Of a stretch of 28,222 nt of DNA, positions 15,648-24,306 are shown in pieces. Under the pieces are notes generated by a model that made no database searches, was not told where the DNA came from, and saw only the letters and a list, made by a program, of their open reading frames with translations. Each line of letters starts with the position of its first letter. Within the stretch, counting starts at the first letter, position 1. Source of the stretch: JBBRQP01 sp038226175 (GTDB lineage: Bacteria > Cyanobacteriota > Cyanobacteriia > Gloeobacterales > Anthocerotibacteraceae); NCBI GenBank assembly GCA_038226175.1, contig JBBRQP010000035.1, forward strand, positions 1-28,222. Direction: 5' to 3'. The position numbers and the translations under genes are program-made.

Positions 15648-17042
15648 ATGGAAATCAACTCCCAACGTTATGATCTATTCACCTATGCCAGTCAATTATT
15701 AGCGCATTACCAAGCGCGACAAACAACATTTCGTAGTCGTGAAGTAGAATTAGCTTTCGTTCTACACCGCCAGTATCACTTGATTCCCGAAGTTGGCAGT
15801 GAGCAAACCATTGCACTAACCCAAATTATAGACTGGTGCGATGACCTCTATACTAAAGTTCACCCCCGTTTAACCGCAGGCTGGATCTGGCCACCCTTAA
15901 GCCATGATCGTCAGGGTTTGCCCCAACCCACGATTGCCCATGATCCACGTTGGTACAAAGGTGCTAACGGTCAACAAGGACTCGGCTGTCACGCCCAAGC
16001 TGCCCATTTTTGGCACAGTCCAGCTTTTTTGGCAGAAGACCGCGATTTATGTCCGTTTCGGGTCTACGACGGCGTTACGGCCTTGACGCTAGATCAAGGT
16101 CGCCAAAGCTGTGGTTTTGATAACAATCCCTGCGGTTGGCAACCTGGTTTACCCAAGTTTTTGCAGGTAATTGGGCGTCATGCCCAAGCCCAAGTAGCCC
16201 GTGCCCCCAGTAGCAGCTTACTGTGGCGAACCCTAATCAGTGAGCCGATACCGGTCTATCCTTTGCTGGTGGCCTTGTACTTCGGACATCTAGATTTGCA
16301 CCCCCCAGCTGGCCTCGTCACACCAGAACAATTTTGTCAGGATTTTAATTTTGAGCCAGAACTTTTTGCCCAAATATTTACAGCAGAACCAACCCAAGCT
16401 GAAAATCAAGAATTTTTGCGTTTAGCGCACTTACCAGAACAAGTAGTCACTCTCAATTTTGCTCCCCGTTTAGCGGTCGCCGGACGACCACGCCCGACTG
16501 GGGGGCATCTCATTCTTGAGCCGGAAGAATTGCCGACTTATCAAAAAAGTGGCTTGCCTAGCGGGCTTTCCCATGATCCTCTGCTTGCTGAACGCCGTCG
16601 TCGTCGCCAACTCGAACGCACGACAGCCCATAATCATTTAGTCCGAGATTTTCGGCGGTGGTTTCGCTGGGCTGGTAAAGAGGTACGTGAAGACCCAGAT
16701 ACCTTTGATTTTTTGGCAATTGATGACCAGCAGATATTGTTAGCTGAGATCAAATTATTAGGCCAGCAAGATATTGCTGAGGCGATTCAAGAAACCATTG
16801 GTCAGTTATTTTATTACGAACATTTTGCCCTCGCACCTTGGCGACAAGCCGGGTATCCGATTGCTAAAGCCGCCGTTTTTGACCATCCGCCTTTAGGTGA
16901 TTATCTACTTTATTTCCAAAGTCTGGATGTGCAATGTTACTGGTTAGATGAGCAAGGGCGCATTGATGGCCCGACCCATAGTCTGGTTTTACTCGAACAA
17001 ATGGGAGTGCGGGTTTGTCAAGACCCAGAGTTAGTATCCTAA
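15648..17042 (+). CDS. Unknown 464-residue protein with a C-terminal PD-(D/E)XK nuclease-like domain
   Basis: I do not recognise the whole protein. Residues about 315-425 look like a PD-(D/E)XK nuclease core: a basic helix (ERRRRRQLERTTAHNHLVRDF), then TFDFLA with Asp354, then LLAEIKLL with Glu367-Ile-Lys369, then a helix containing AIQETIGQLFYYEHF with Gln381 and Gln386, a Gln-bearing helix common in Mrr-like and related nucleases. The first 270 residues form a separate domain rich in Trp, His and Cys (for example CHAQAAHFWH at 114-123 and Cys135, Cys155, Cys162) that could bind metal or recognise a target. A charged linker follows. No methyltransferase is nearby. Paired with the XRE regulator, it could be a restriction-like or other defence effector. 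DNA cleavage is an inference from motif spacing. Confidence 0.7.
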   Translation: MEINSQRYDLFTYASQLLAHYQARQTTFRSREVELAFVLHRQYHLIPEVGSEQTIALTQIIDWCDDLYTKVHPRLTAGWIWPPLSHDRQGLPQPTIAHDPRWYKGANGQQGLGCHAQAAHFWHSPAFLAEDRDLCPFRVYDGVTALTLDQGRQSCGFDNNPCGWQPGLPKFLQVIGRHAQAQVARAPSSSLLWRTLISEPIPVYPLLVALYFGHLDLHPPAGLVTPEQFCQDFNFEPELFAQIFTAEPTQAENQEFLRLAHLPEQVVTLNFAPRLAVAGRPRPTGGHLILEPEELPTYQKSGLPSGLSHDPLLAERRRRRQLERTTAHNHLVRDFRRWFRWAGKEVREDPDTFDFLAIDDQQILLAEIKLLGQQDIAEAIQETIGQLFYYEHFALAPWRQAGYPIAKAAVFDHPPLGDYLLYFQSLDVQCYWLDEQGRIDGPTHSLVLLEQMGVRVCQDPELVS

Positions 17043-17099
17043 TTACAGCCATCTGAACCGCTATTGGGTTTGTCTACTAAGCGCGCTTTGGTTAGCTAG

Positions 17100-19553
17100 C
17101 TATCGTGTCAGCACTGTACGCTGTTGTCCTTTAGTCAAAATTACTTGGCTATCACTAATCTCAGTTACTTGCCAACCAGAAACTACTGTTCCTACTTCCA
17201 CTTGCTGAGCCGTGGTTTGATCGCCAATTTGGATAGAGAGCTGTGCTGACTTGGGGGTAACGCCCTCAGGACTCAGAGTCAAAATACGAAATAGGGGTTC
17301 GGGAGGAGCTTCTGCGGGAGTTGCAGGTGGTGTTGGTGTGCCACTCGGCGACGGTGGGCTGCTAGTCTGAGGTTGCTGACTTGGGCTACTTGCTAAAGAA
17401 GGCGGGGGTAGGGCAACGGGAAGAGCAGGCTCGGGATAGGGAATCTGAGAGCCATCAGCAGTCAAGATTGAGGCGGGTAGCGGATGCCATTGTTGGGCAG
17501 CAAGATAGGTGACAGGTAGAGCTGAGGGACGCGGGACATAGTCAGCTCGCAGCGTCATCAGCCAATTACCTAATGTGGGGGGCGGTGGCGAAAAGACAAA
17601 ATCCACTTGATACCGATCTTTTTGGTCGGAGGCATACAGGGTGCTCGCAGCGGTGGGACGCAGGCGTAAGCGTGGAGCAATCAGTTGACCGAGAATACGA
17701 TTTGAGCCTTGAATCTCCACAGGATTCATTGCGTAAATAGTAGCCTGAATGCGCTTGAGAGGAATAGATTTAGCATTAAATAACGAACGCATTTGAACTT
17801 TCCCGGCTTGTTGTGGTGTGTTGAGTCCTAGAGAAATCACAACTTCAGTTTGACCTTTTTCGACACGGGCTAAGACCACACAGGTATCTTGATTGAGAAC
17901 TTTGCCAGTTTGCTGACGATTAAATAAATTAGATGATGTATTGAGTTGAATCGGTATGGTTTTGATCACATAAGCACGTGCGCCCGGCGGTATTGAGAGC
18001 CGATCAAAATTAAGAAACCCTACTGTTCGACGCACAAGCGGGTCATTGACAAGCGGGTCTGCAATCGCAAGGCGTTGATCTAAACTGCAATCAAAGGTCA
18101 CCATGCGTTCTTTTTCATCTGCCAAAACCGTCGGTGGCACCAAACCGGCTGCTGTAAACTGGGCAGCAGCAGGAACCGCGACACTAGCTCCCGGGGGTAA
18201 AGGCGTGGTGGGAATTGGCGGTTGGGGAGCAATAATGAGGCTCAAACTAGCCTGAGGATCATTGAGGGCAGCGGTTAAGCTGACATTCTTAAAGGTCGCG
18301 CCAGCCTCTCCGGTCAGAATCAGCGTGCCATGTCCCCGATAGGTATACTCGCGATAGGTATCACTGGTCAAAATCAAGGCTTTAGTAGTGATCCAAAGAA
18401 TGCCATTACGCGCGTTATTAAAGTTAAATTCGTGGGTAGTACTGCTATAAATCAACTTGCCACTATCAGTATTGGTAATGTCAGCATCATCTTTAAATTC
18501 ACTGTCATAACTGGTTCCCCAGCGCCCAATGCGCATCGCGAAGTTGGTATCTAGTTGCAGAGCCGCACGGCGGGTAGGTTCAATTATTTGTGGTTGCTCA
18601 CTAAGGGTAACTTTGGCACCATTATTAACTAAGCCATCTCCTACCACCCACAATCCAACATTATCTTTTCTCACATTAGGATAGAGTGCTAAGTTGGCCT
18701 TGTCGAGATCCGTAGTACTAGCAGCAAAATTTAGCTCAGCTTGACCACGACTAGCCAATACGGGACTCTCTTGCCCAAATCCATCTAGCAGTAATGGTCC
18801 TAAAAAGCGAATTTGACTATCGACACTCAAACTACCACGCACATCAAAAATTGGGCGCTGACTTTGTTTGCGGTTGTAGCCGATGACTGGAATCAGAGCT
18901 AGAGCAGTTTCTGGACGTAGGGTGACGAGCGGGTCATTAAAATCTAGCCAAAAATTTAGACGGCGAGTACGGACTTGACGCTGTAGGACACGCTCTTGAC
19001 TACTTACAACTTCGCCTACGGTGATGACATCGCGTTGGGCTACGCGATAAACGCCCAATTGCTTGACCAGCTTTTGCAGATCTAAAGGCTGCCACTGGAT
19101 AGCGCCTAGACTATAAAGCCACCAGCGTTGGGCGCTTTGTTTGCCCCGTACTGGCGTTAGGGCATTAGGATAACCCGTCGGTAATGGTCGTGCATCAAGG
19201 TAATCATCTAACACCATCGCCGCACCATCTACTTGGGTTGCAGCAAAGTAAAGTTGATCCCCAAGCGCTAATACATAAGGCTCATCGGCATTTTCTGGTC
19301 CCCAGTCGCCGTTTGAACCCAAGATCAGCAAATCACTACGGCGTGCTGCTACGAGATAATTAAAGCCGTTTTCGGCACTCACATCCGCCATAAGGCGTTC
19401 ACGTTGCTCGATAGAACGACGAGATTGGGCATTGCTCAAGACCAACAAAGATCCTGCCAGAGCAACTAAAAAGACTCCGATAAACAGCACGAATAACAAC
19501 GAAAAACCACCGCTATTACGGGATTTCTGGCTAACACTGAGCAGCCTATTCAC
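17100..19553 (-). CDS. Large pseudopilin-like (PilX/GspK/MshP-like) protein with C-terminal PilP/GspC-like segment
   Basis: The 817-residue protein starts like a type IV pilin: a short basic leader, Gly16 followed by FSLLFVLFIGVFLVALAGSLLVLS (17-40), then a polar helix NAQSRRSIEQRERL. Position +5 is Phe rather than Glu, as in tip pseudopilins (GspK) and PilX-like proteins. The middle (about 70-700) is beta-rich, with repeated Asn/Gly/Thr turns and no family I can name. Residues 706-753 form a Pro/Ser-rich linker. The last 64 residues (VEVGTVVSGWQVTEISDSQVILTKGQQ) read like the small beta domain of PilP or GspC. The GTG start overlaps the secretin stop (GTGA), so it is the last gene of the four-gene operon. 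A tip adhesin or substrate-like subunit is the most likely role. Confidence 0.72.
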   Translation of the reverse strand: MNRLLSVSQKSRNSGGFSLLFVLFIGVFLVALAGSLLVLSNAQSRRSIEQRERLMADVSAENGFNYLVAARRSDLLILGSNGDWGPENADEPYVLALGDQLYFAATQVDGAAMVLDDYLDARPLPTGYPNALTPVRGKQSAQRWWLYSLGAIQWQPLDLQKLVKQLGVYRVAQRDVITVGEVVSSQERVLQRQVRTRRLNFWLDFNDPLVTLRPETALALIPVIGYNRKQSQRPIFDVRGSLSVDSQIRFLGPLLLDGFGQESPVLASRGQAELNFAASTTDLDKANLALYPNVRKDNVGLWVVGDGLVNNGAKVTLSEQPQIIEPTRRAALQLDTNFAMRIGRWGTSYDSEFKDDADITNTDSGKLIYSSTTHEFNFNNARNGILWITTKALILTSDTYREYTYRGHGTLILTGEAGATFKNVSLTAALNDPQASLSLIIAPQPPIPTTPLPPGASVAVPAAAQFTAAGLVPPTVLADEKERMVTFDCSLDQRLAIADPLVNDPLVRRTVGFLNFDRLSIPPGARAYVIKTIPIQLNTSSNLFNRQQTGKVLNQDTCVVLARVEKGQTEVVISLGLNTPQQAGKVQMRSLFNAKSIPLKRIQATIYAMNPVEIQGSNRILGQLIAPRLRLRPTAASTLYASDQKDRYQVDFVFSPPPPTLGNWLMTLRADYVPRPSALPVTYLAAQQWHPLPASILTADGSQIPYPEPALPVALPPPSLASSPSQQPQTSSPPSPSGTPTPPATPAEAPPEPLFRILTLSPEGVTPKSAQLSIQIGDQTTAQQVEVGTVVSGWQVTEISDSQVILTKGQQRTVLTR

Positions 19554-21715
19554 GGATTAGATTTGAGCGTGACTGGAGGGAGTGTGACCCGCACACCTGA
19601 GGTACTATCGGTTTGGGTAATAGCGGCTTTAGTTTGCGGACGGTTATTGATATAAGCGGTAATAAATACCAATAATTCAGAGGTCGTGTTGTTGTAGCTA
19701 CTCGTCGATAGTAAGTCACTTAGTAAAGGCCCAATCAAGGGGATAGCTCCCAAAATTGGGAACCGGATGCGGTTTTCTTGAAGATTACTCTGGAGCAAAC
19801 CGCCGATCTCGACGGTTTCACCATCATGGAGGATGATTTTGTTGGCAACCTGACGGCGGCTGACATTAGGGGCAACATTAGGCGCTGATTGACTACCAGG
19901 GATCGAAGATTCGACTTTGATATCGGTGAATACGTTACCACTACCCTGAACAGTGGGATTGATGGTGACCGTTGTCCCTGCGGTGATCGTTTGAATTTGT
20001 GTCGTTGGGATGGTAGTGGTACTAGCTTGGGTCGTCGTGGTGACGTTAATATCTTGAGCAACGTTAATAAAAGCTGCTTGACCACTGATCGTACTAACTT
20101 TAGTGTCTGTCAATGTCCGGCCTTTACCGCTACTGACTAAGCCATCGACCACACTGAGAATACGAGCAAAATTATTGTAATTAATGATCCCCAGATTACC
20201 AATATTAAGCACCCCAGCTAAGCTGTTGGCAATACTGGTATCGGCGATGAAAGGAGCGGTTGTAGTCGAAGTCACAACCCCCGAGGGGTCAGTCGTCGTC
20301 ACCGTCGTAGTTGTAGCAGGCGTTGTGCCAGTGGTCGTCGAAGCCGTACTATTACCCGTTCCAGCCTGAAAGGCCGCCAAGGCTTTGAAGGCTTGAGAGC
20401 CAGACTCGTTAAGCTCAACAATTTTTACGCCAAAGCTGACTTCGGGGATAGGGGTATCGAGTTGTTTGACATAGTTGGCAACTGTAGCCTGAAAAGAAGG
20501 CGGCCCACTCACAATCAGTGAGTTGCGCGGTACATCTAGACGAATCCCTTGATTGAGTGCGGCAAAGGATGGAGGTAGCAGGTCAAAGACATCTTTGGCT
20601 GAGCTATTACTCAAGCGCAAAACTTCAACTTTACTAAACTGTTTGGAAGTCGGCGTACCGGGCGTAGCATCCCCGACGCGGAACACATTACCCGTCTGGG
20701 TAAAGCCAAAAGTTGTACCAGACAAAACTTGTGCTAGGGCATCTTCAAAGGTCCGGTTAACCAATCTGACCGACACTGGATCATTGAGTTGACCAGTGAT
20801 CACCAGCTCCACATTGGCTTGGTTAGCCATCTCCTTGAGTACCCGTCCGACTTCTGTATCATTGGCGATCACAGAAACAAGACGTAGGGAAGGATTATCT
20901 TCGGCACTGCGCGGACGCGGGTCACCAGCATTGGTCAGACCGCCTTCCGGGCCATTGCCATTCGCACTATCGGCTTGTGGGGTACGTTGGGAGACAATAT
21001 AAACATCACCTTCGCGGCGAAATTGTAAATTAGCAATCTCAGTTATGGCTTTGAGGGCATCTTCAAAGGGTACGTTATCAAGATTAACCGTGACCCGTGC
21101 TTGAATATTGGGATCAACCACAATACTGGTGCGACTAATGCGACTCAGTAAGGTCAAGGTCTCGCGGGCTTCTTGGTTACGAGCCTTGAGCACCACCCGC
21201 GAAACACCCTCTTGCAGTTGGGGTACAGCTTGCAATGCTGGGCGCGGACGTGGCTGTGCTGGCACTGCCGATGGCCTATGGGGTACAGGAGGTGAAACCT
21301 GCAATGGTACCGTTTCAGGTGGGGTAGGTGCTTGCGCTACTTGTGCTGAGGTAACTTGCAAAACTAAACGCTTATTGTCATTAGCAAGTTGAATTTGATA
21401 GGGCGTGTTCACTTGTGTAAAGGTAACGCGGACACTCACGCCCAGCTCAGTTTGGCTCATTGACACAGCCCCAAAATTAGTTGGGAAAAGTTTTGGCGCT
21501 TGACCGAGAGTGGCACCTTTGAGTAGCAGCGTTACAGTTTTGTCATCTTTGCCGATAATGTCGTAACTTAAACTTTCTTGGGCTTCGATGGCAATGCCTT
21601 GGGTACCGTCGCTTAAGGGTTGCGCTGATTGCAGCTCAGGAGCTGCTAGCGCCGCTAAAGTCAGTAGCCAAAGACCTAGGCTACAGCTTATCCAATGAGA
21701 CCAACGCACAGACAT
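19550..21715 (-). CDS. Secretin (PilQ/GspD/MshL family) with AMIN and two STN-like domains
   Basis: Secretins form the outer-membrane channel for type IV pili and type II secretion. The 721-residue protein has a signal peptide (about 1-25) and an AMIN-like domain (about 36-122) that would bind peptidoglycan. A Pro-rich linker follows, then two successive STN-like units (about 175-243 and 277-348, each with the xxFEDALxx(I/V) helix and a YIVSQR/VFRVG end), a NolW-type domain (about 362-420), and the secretin barrel (425-690) with signature VEIGGLLQSN and FPILGAIPLIGPLL. Two Thr-rich stretches (455-487 and 558-583) sit in variable parts of the barrel region. It lies three bases after the PilP-like gene and overlaps the pseudopilin-like gene. 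No lipoprotein pilotin is nearby. Confidence 0.92.
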   Translation of the reverse strand: MSVRWSHWISCSLGLWLLTLAALAAPELQSAQPLSDGTQGIAIEAQESLSYDIIGKDDKTVTLLLKGATLGQAPKLFPTNFGAVSMSQTELGVSVRVTFTQVNTPYQIQLANDNKRLVLQVTSAQVAQAPTPPETVPLQVSPPVPHRPSAVPAQPRPRPALQAVPQLQEGVSRVVLKARNQEARETLTLLSRISRTSIVVDPNIQARVTVNLDNVPFEDALKAITEIANLQFRREGDVYIVSQRTPQADSANGNGPEGGLTNAGDPRPRSAEDNPSLRLVSVIANDTEVGRVLKEMANQANVELVITGQLNDPVSVRLVNRTFEDALAQVLSGTTFGFTQTGNVFRVGDATPGTPTSKQFSKVEVLRLSNSSAKDVFDLLPPSFAALNQGIRLDVPRNSLIVSGPPSFQATVANYVKQLDTPIPEVSFGVKIVELNESGSQAFKALAAFQAGTGNSTASTTTGTTPATTTTVTTTDPSGVVTSTTTAPFIADTSIANSLAGVLNIGNLGIINYNNFARILSVVDGLVSSGKGRTLTDTKVSTISGQAAFINVAQDINVTTTTQASTTTIPTTQIQTITAGTTVTINPTVQGSGNVFTDIKVESSIPGSQSAPNVAPNVSRRQVANKIILHDGETVEIGGLLQSNLQENRIRFPILGAIPLIGPLLSDLLSTSSYNNTTSELLVFITAYINNRPQTKAAITQTDSTSGVRVTLPPVTLKSNP

Positions 21716-21718
21716 ATC

Positions 21719-22603
21719 CTAGTAGTACAAGGTCAAGGTTTCTTTGCCTCGGGCGACAACGATGCCGTTCTTACCCACAGAACGGACGATCCAGGTACCA
21801 ACTTTTGTTCCTCGGCTAGCTTCGTAGCTTTGGCCATTGAGTTCAACTTCAGCCAGCCAGCCCAAGTCAGGAGCATAGGCTAAAGCCGTCAGAGTTGGGG
21901 GTGGCTCAAGGGGAATAATCGGTTTTGGGGTGATGGGCGTAGGTAAGGGCGGTAAAGGTAAAGGCTTGATTTCAAGAGGCGGGGCGATGGCTAAAGCAGG
22001 TGTACTAAAGGGGTTTTGGCGTCCGACATTTTTGAGAATTTCTTTGAGGTCTTCTTTGGTCACGCCACGATAGGGTACTGTACTACTTGCTGGGGCGGCG
22101 GTAGAGCCTGTGACAGTCGCTACAGGCGGGGCTGATGGAGTAACAGTCGGCTCGGTGGTAGCGTCAACTGATGCAATCTGAGCTGGAACCACTGCACTCG
22201 GCATGGTCATAGCGGTTTGCTCCGCTTGATTGAGCCGTGGCCGCAGTGGACGACGACTCGGGGGCGAATTATCGGTAGAACTGCTGATCCGCGGATCAGG
22301 GCGTGTAGCTGTGGGGCTATCAGCTATTACAGGCGCACTAGTGGGTGATAGCACAGGACTACTAGAAAAAGCTAGCACGAGTGCCGAACATAGCACGCCC
22401 ACCCCGCAGCCAATCAGCACAGGTTTCCAGGGGACATTACTTTGGGATAACAGATTTTTTTGATACCAAGAATTTGCTGGCGCCACCGCAGATGAAAGTT
22501 GTTGCGGCTGTTCCCAGGGAAAAAGCTCCCGTGTCGGGGTCTGTTCGGTTGGTTCAGGGGGGATGTTCATCGCAGTCACAGGTGAAAAGATACATTGACC
22601 CAT
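21719..22603 (-). CDS. Bitopic inner-membrane protein with C-terminal PilP/GspC-like domain
   Basis: The 294-residue protein has a cytoplasmic N-terminal tail, one membrane segment (about 62-80), a long Pro/Ser/Thr-rich periplasmic linker, GRQNPF at 194-199, and a small C-terminal beta domain (238-294: LTALAYAPDLGWLAEVELNG, then a GTKVGTWIVRSVGKNGIVVARG repeat of strands). This is the layout of PilP and GspC, which bridge the inner-membrane platform to the secretin, and DPF/NPF-type motifs occur at the same place in PilP proteins. The secretin gene follows after three bases, as pilQ follows pilP. An in-frame ATG at 22570 (MNIPPEP) is an equally good start, because neither has a Shine-Dalgarno. 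Direct homology to PilP is an inference from architecture. Confidence 0.75.
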   Translation of the reverse strand: MGQCIFSPVTAMNIPPEPTEQTPTRELFPWEQPQQLSSAVAPANSWYQKNLLSQSNVPWKPVLIGCGVGVLCSALVLAFSSSPVLSPTSAPVIADSPTATRPDPRISSSTDNSPPSRRPLRPRLNQAEQTAMTMPSAVVPAQIASVDATTEPTVTPSAPPVATVTGSTAAPASSTVPYRGVTKEDLKEILKNVGRQNPFSTPALAIAPPLEIKPLPLPPLPTPITPKPIIPLEPPPTLTALAYAPDLGWLAEVELNGQSYEASRGTKVGTWIVRSVGKNGIVVARGKETLTLYY

Positions 22604-22624
22604 CCATAGTGTAAACGGTCTAGG

Positions 22625-24106
22625 TTAAAGGGTGGTTACCCTCAGTATTTCTTCGAGGGTAGTTTTGCCTTGGGCGACTTTATGCAAGCCTGCTTCGGCA
22701 AGACTGGGCAAGCCTTGCGCTTTGAGATGGGCTTTCATATCCATGACGCTAGCCTGCTGGTGAATCATCTGACGAATGACATTATCCACAGGCATTATTT
22801 CATAAATACCTTCCCGTCCGCGATAACCCAAGCCCTGGCAGACGGGACAGCCCTTAGTACGCGCCCAGGTTTGTTGTGTCAACGTATCAGATAGAGGTAG
22901 AGGTTTGAGGTCTTCAGCCGTCGGCGTGTAGTATTCCACGCACTGACTACAAGGGCGACGGACTAGGCGTTGCGCCACAACCCCGAGTAACGCCGCAGAA
23001 ATCAAGTAGGGTTCAACGCCTAAGTAGATGAGACGGTTAATCGTACTCGGCGCATCATCTGTGTGAATTGTCGCGAGTACCAAGTGACCTGTTACTGCCG
23101 CCTGAAATACAGTCTGAGCTGTCTCGGGATCACGGATTTCTCCGACCATGATGATGTCTGGGTCTTGGCGCAAAATCGAGCGCAAGCCGGAGGCAAAGGT
23201 CATGCCTGCTTTGACATTAACTTGTACCTGATTGACACTTGAGAGCTGATACTCGACTGGGTCTTCGATTGTGACAATATTTTTGGTCGGAGTCAAAATT
23301 TTCATCAGACTGGCATAAAGCGAGCTGGTCTTACCCGAGCCAGTTGGCCCTGTGATCAAGATTAAGCCTTGAGCCCGGGCGAGCCATTGCCCATAGCGGT
23401 GCAGATTATCTTGATCCATACCCAATTCTTCGAGGGTCATAAAGGTATTGGTCTTAGGTAAAAGCCGGATTACGGCTTTTTCGCCGTACAAAACGGGCAA
23501 CGTGCTCACGCGTAAGTCAACCGTGGTCTTGCCAAGGAGTTGGGTTGAGCGTCCATCTTGAGGGCTACGTTGGTTGGCAATGTCCAGATCGGCTAAGACT
23601 TTGACCCGTGAGATAATCAAGCGTTGCCACTCTACAGGCAACAGCTCAACTTCTTTAAGCAAGCCATCTACGCGGTAGCGTACCAGTAAGCCCTCAGGTA
23701 ACGGCTCAAGGTGAATGTCCGAAGCCCGATTTTCGAGAGCGCGGACTAATAAGCCCTGCACCTTACGTCCAATTTCTTGTTCATCGGGTTGATTAGCAGC
23801 ACCTGTGGCGATAGTACTGGCACTAAAGGCACCTTCCAAGTTCTCTTGGCATAGCGTAAGCCAACGCGCGCGTTCGGTCTCAGGCAGGACGCTGACCCGT
23901 AATTTAATCCGTAATTTTTCTTCTAATTGAGTTCGATAGTTCATGTCTGGCTGACGGAAACAGCCTAAATGCAAACGGTCATTCTCGATGGCTAAGGGGA
24001 CGACTTGCTGGAGGTCATTACCCAAAACCCCGGCAATCGAGCGAATCAGTTTCCAATCGAGAGGATGACCACCAAGCGTAACACTGGTTTGATAAACAGA
24101 GGTCAT
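22625..24106 (-). CDS. GspE/PilB-family assembly ATPase
   Basis: This hexameric ATPase drives pilin or pseudopilin polymerisation at the inner membrane. The 493-residue protein contains a short N-terminal domain (1-105), the N2 domain (about 110-220, ASDIHLEPLPEGLLVRYRVDG), Walker A GPTGSGKT at 253-260, the Asp box TIEDPVEY, Walker B DPDIIMVGEIRD ending near 326, the His box HLVLATIHTD at 341-350, and a four-cysteine zinc site (Cys386, Cys389, Cys420, Cys423). All catalytic elements are intact. It is clearly shorter than the usual cyanobacterial PilB of about 670 residues and is closer in size to GspE or MshE. It heads the operon, with the PilP-like gene 21 bases downstream. Confidence 0.95.
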   Translation of the reverse strand: MTSVYQTSVTLGGHPLDWKLIRSIAGVLGNDLQQVVPLAIENDRLHLGCFRQPDMNYRTQLEEKLRIKLRVSVLPETERARWLTLCQENLEGAFSASTIATGAANQPDEQEIGRKVQGLLVRALENRASDIHLEPLPEGLLVRYRVDGLLKEVELLPVEWQRLIISRVKVLADLDIANQRSPQDGRSTQLLGKTTVDLRVSTLPVLYGEKAVIRLLPKTNTFMTLEELGMDQDNLHRYGQWLARAQGLILITGPTGSGKTSSLYASLMKILTPTKNIVTIEDPVEYQLSSVNQVQVNVKAGMTFASGLRSILRQDPDIIMVGEIRDPETAQTVFQAAVTGHLVLATIHTDDAPSTINRLIYLGVEPYLISAALLGVVAQRLVRRPCSQCVEYYTPTAEDLKPLPLSDTLTQQTWARTKGCPVCQGLGYRGREGIYEIMPVDNVIRQMIHQQASVMDMKAHLKAQGLPSLAEAGLHKVAQGKTTLEEILRVTTL

Positions 24107-24306
24107 GGTAAGAAATTAGATCAGGACTTTTGTTCATCATAGAAGAGCGCAGGGTCGAATAGTTCCCTAAATTGTGTCAGACCTATGGCTCTAGGTACTA
24201 GCTTTTTGGATAATCTTTAGTACTCGGTGAAGTTTCTTAACACCGTTTTGTATCCGAGTAACAAAACTTAGCCCTACAATGCATTAATACAAGTGTCACT
24301 GAGATT
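24107..24306. promoter_or_regulatory. Divergent control region between the pilus-like operon and ycf4
   Basis: About 200 bases with no gene separate two divergent starts, so both promoters must lie here. A perfect inverted repeat, GTTTTGT (24245-24251) / ACAAAAC (24261-24267), has a 9-base spacer. Part of that spacer, CCGAGTA (24254-24260), is itself complementary to TACTCGG at 24221-24227. A -10-like TACAAT follows at 24275-24280, pointing toward ycf4, without a good -35. The dyads are suitably placed for a repressor or activator, but no known cyanobacterial site (for example NtcA GTA-N8-TAC) is evident. Confidence 0.4.

Noticed and set aside
20255..20370. GT-rich low-complexity stretch that could be a regulatory or phase-variable repeat
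   Set aside because: It is the codon pattern for the Thr-rich insert of the secretin. Units are irregular and no homopolymer or short tandem tract is long enough to suggest slippage.
24150..24170. GGGTCGAATAGTTCCC resembles the T-arm of a tRNA
   Set aside because: The T-loop consensus is broken by extra bases, and no acceptor stem, D-arm or anticodon arm is found around it.
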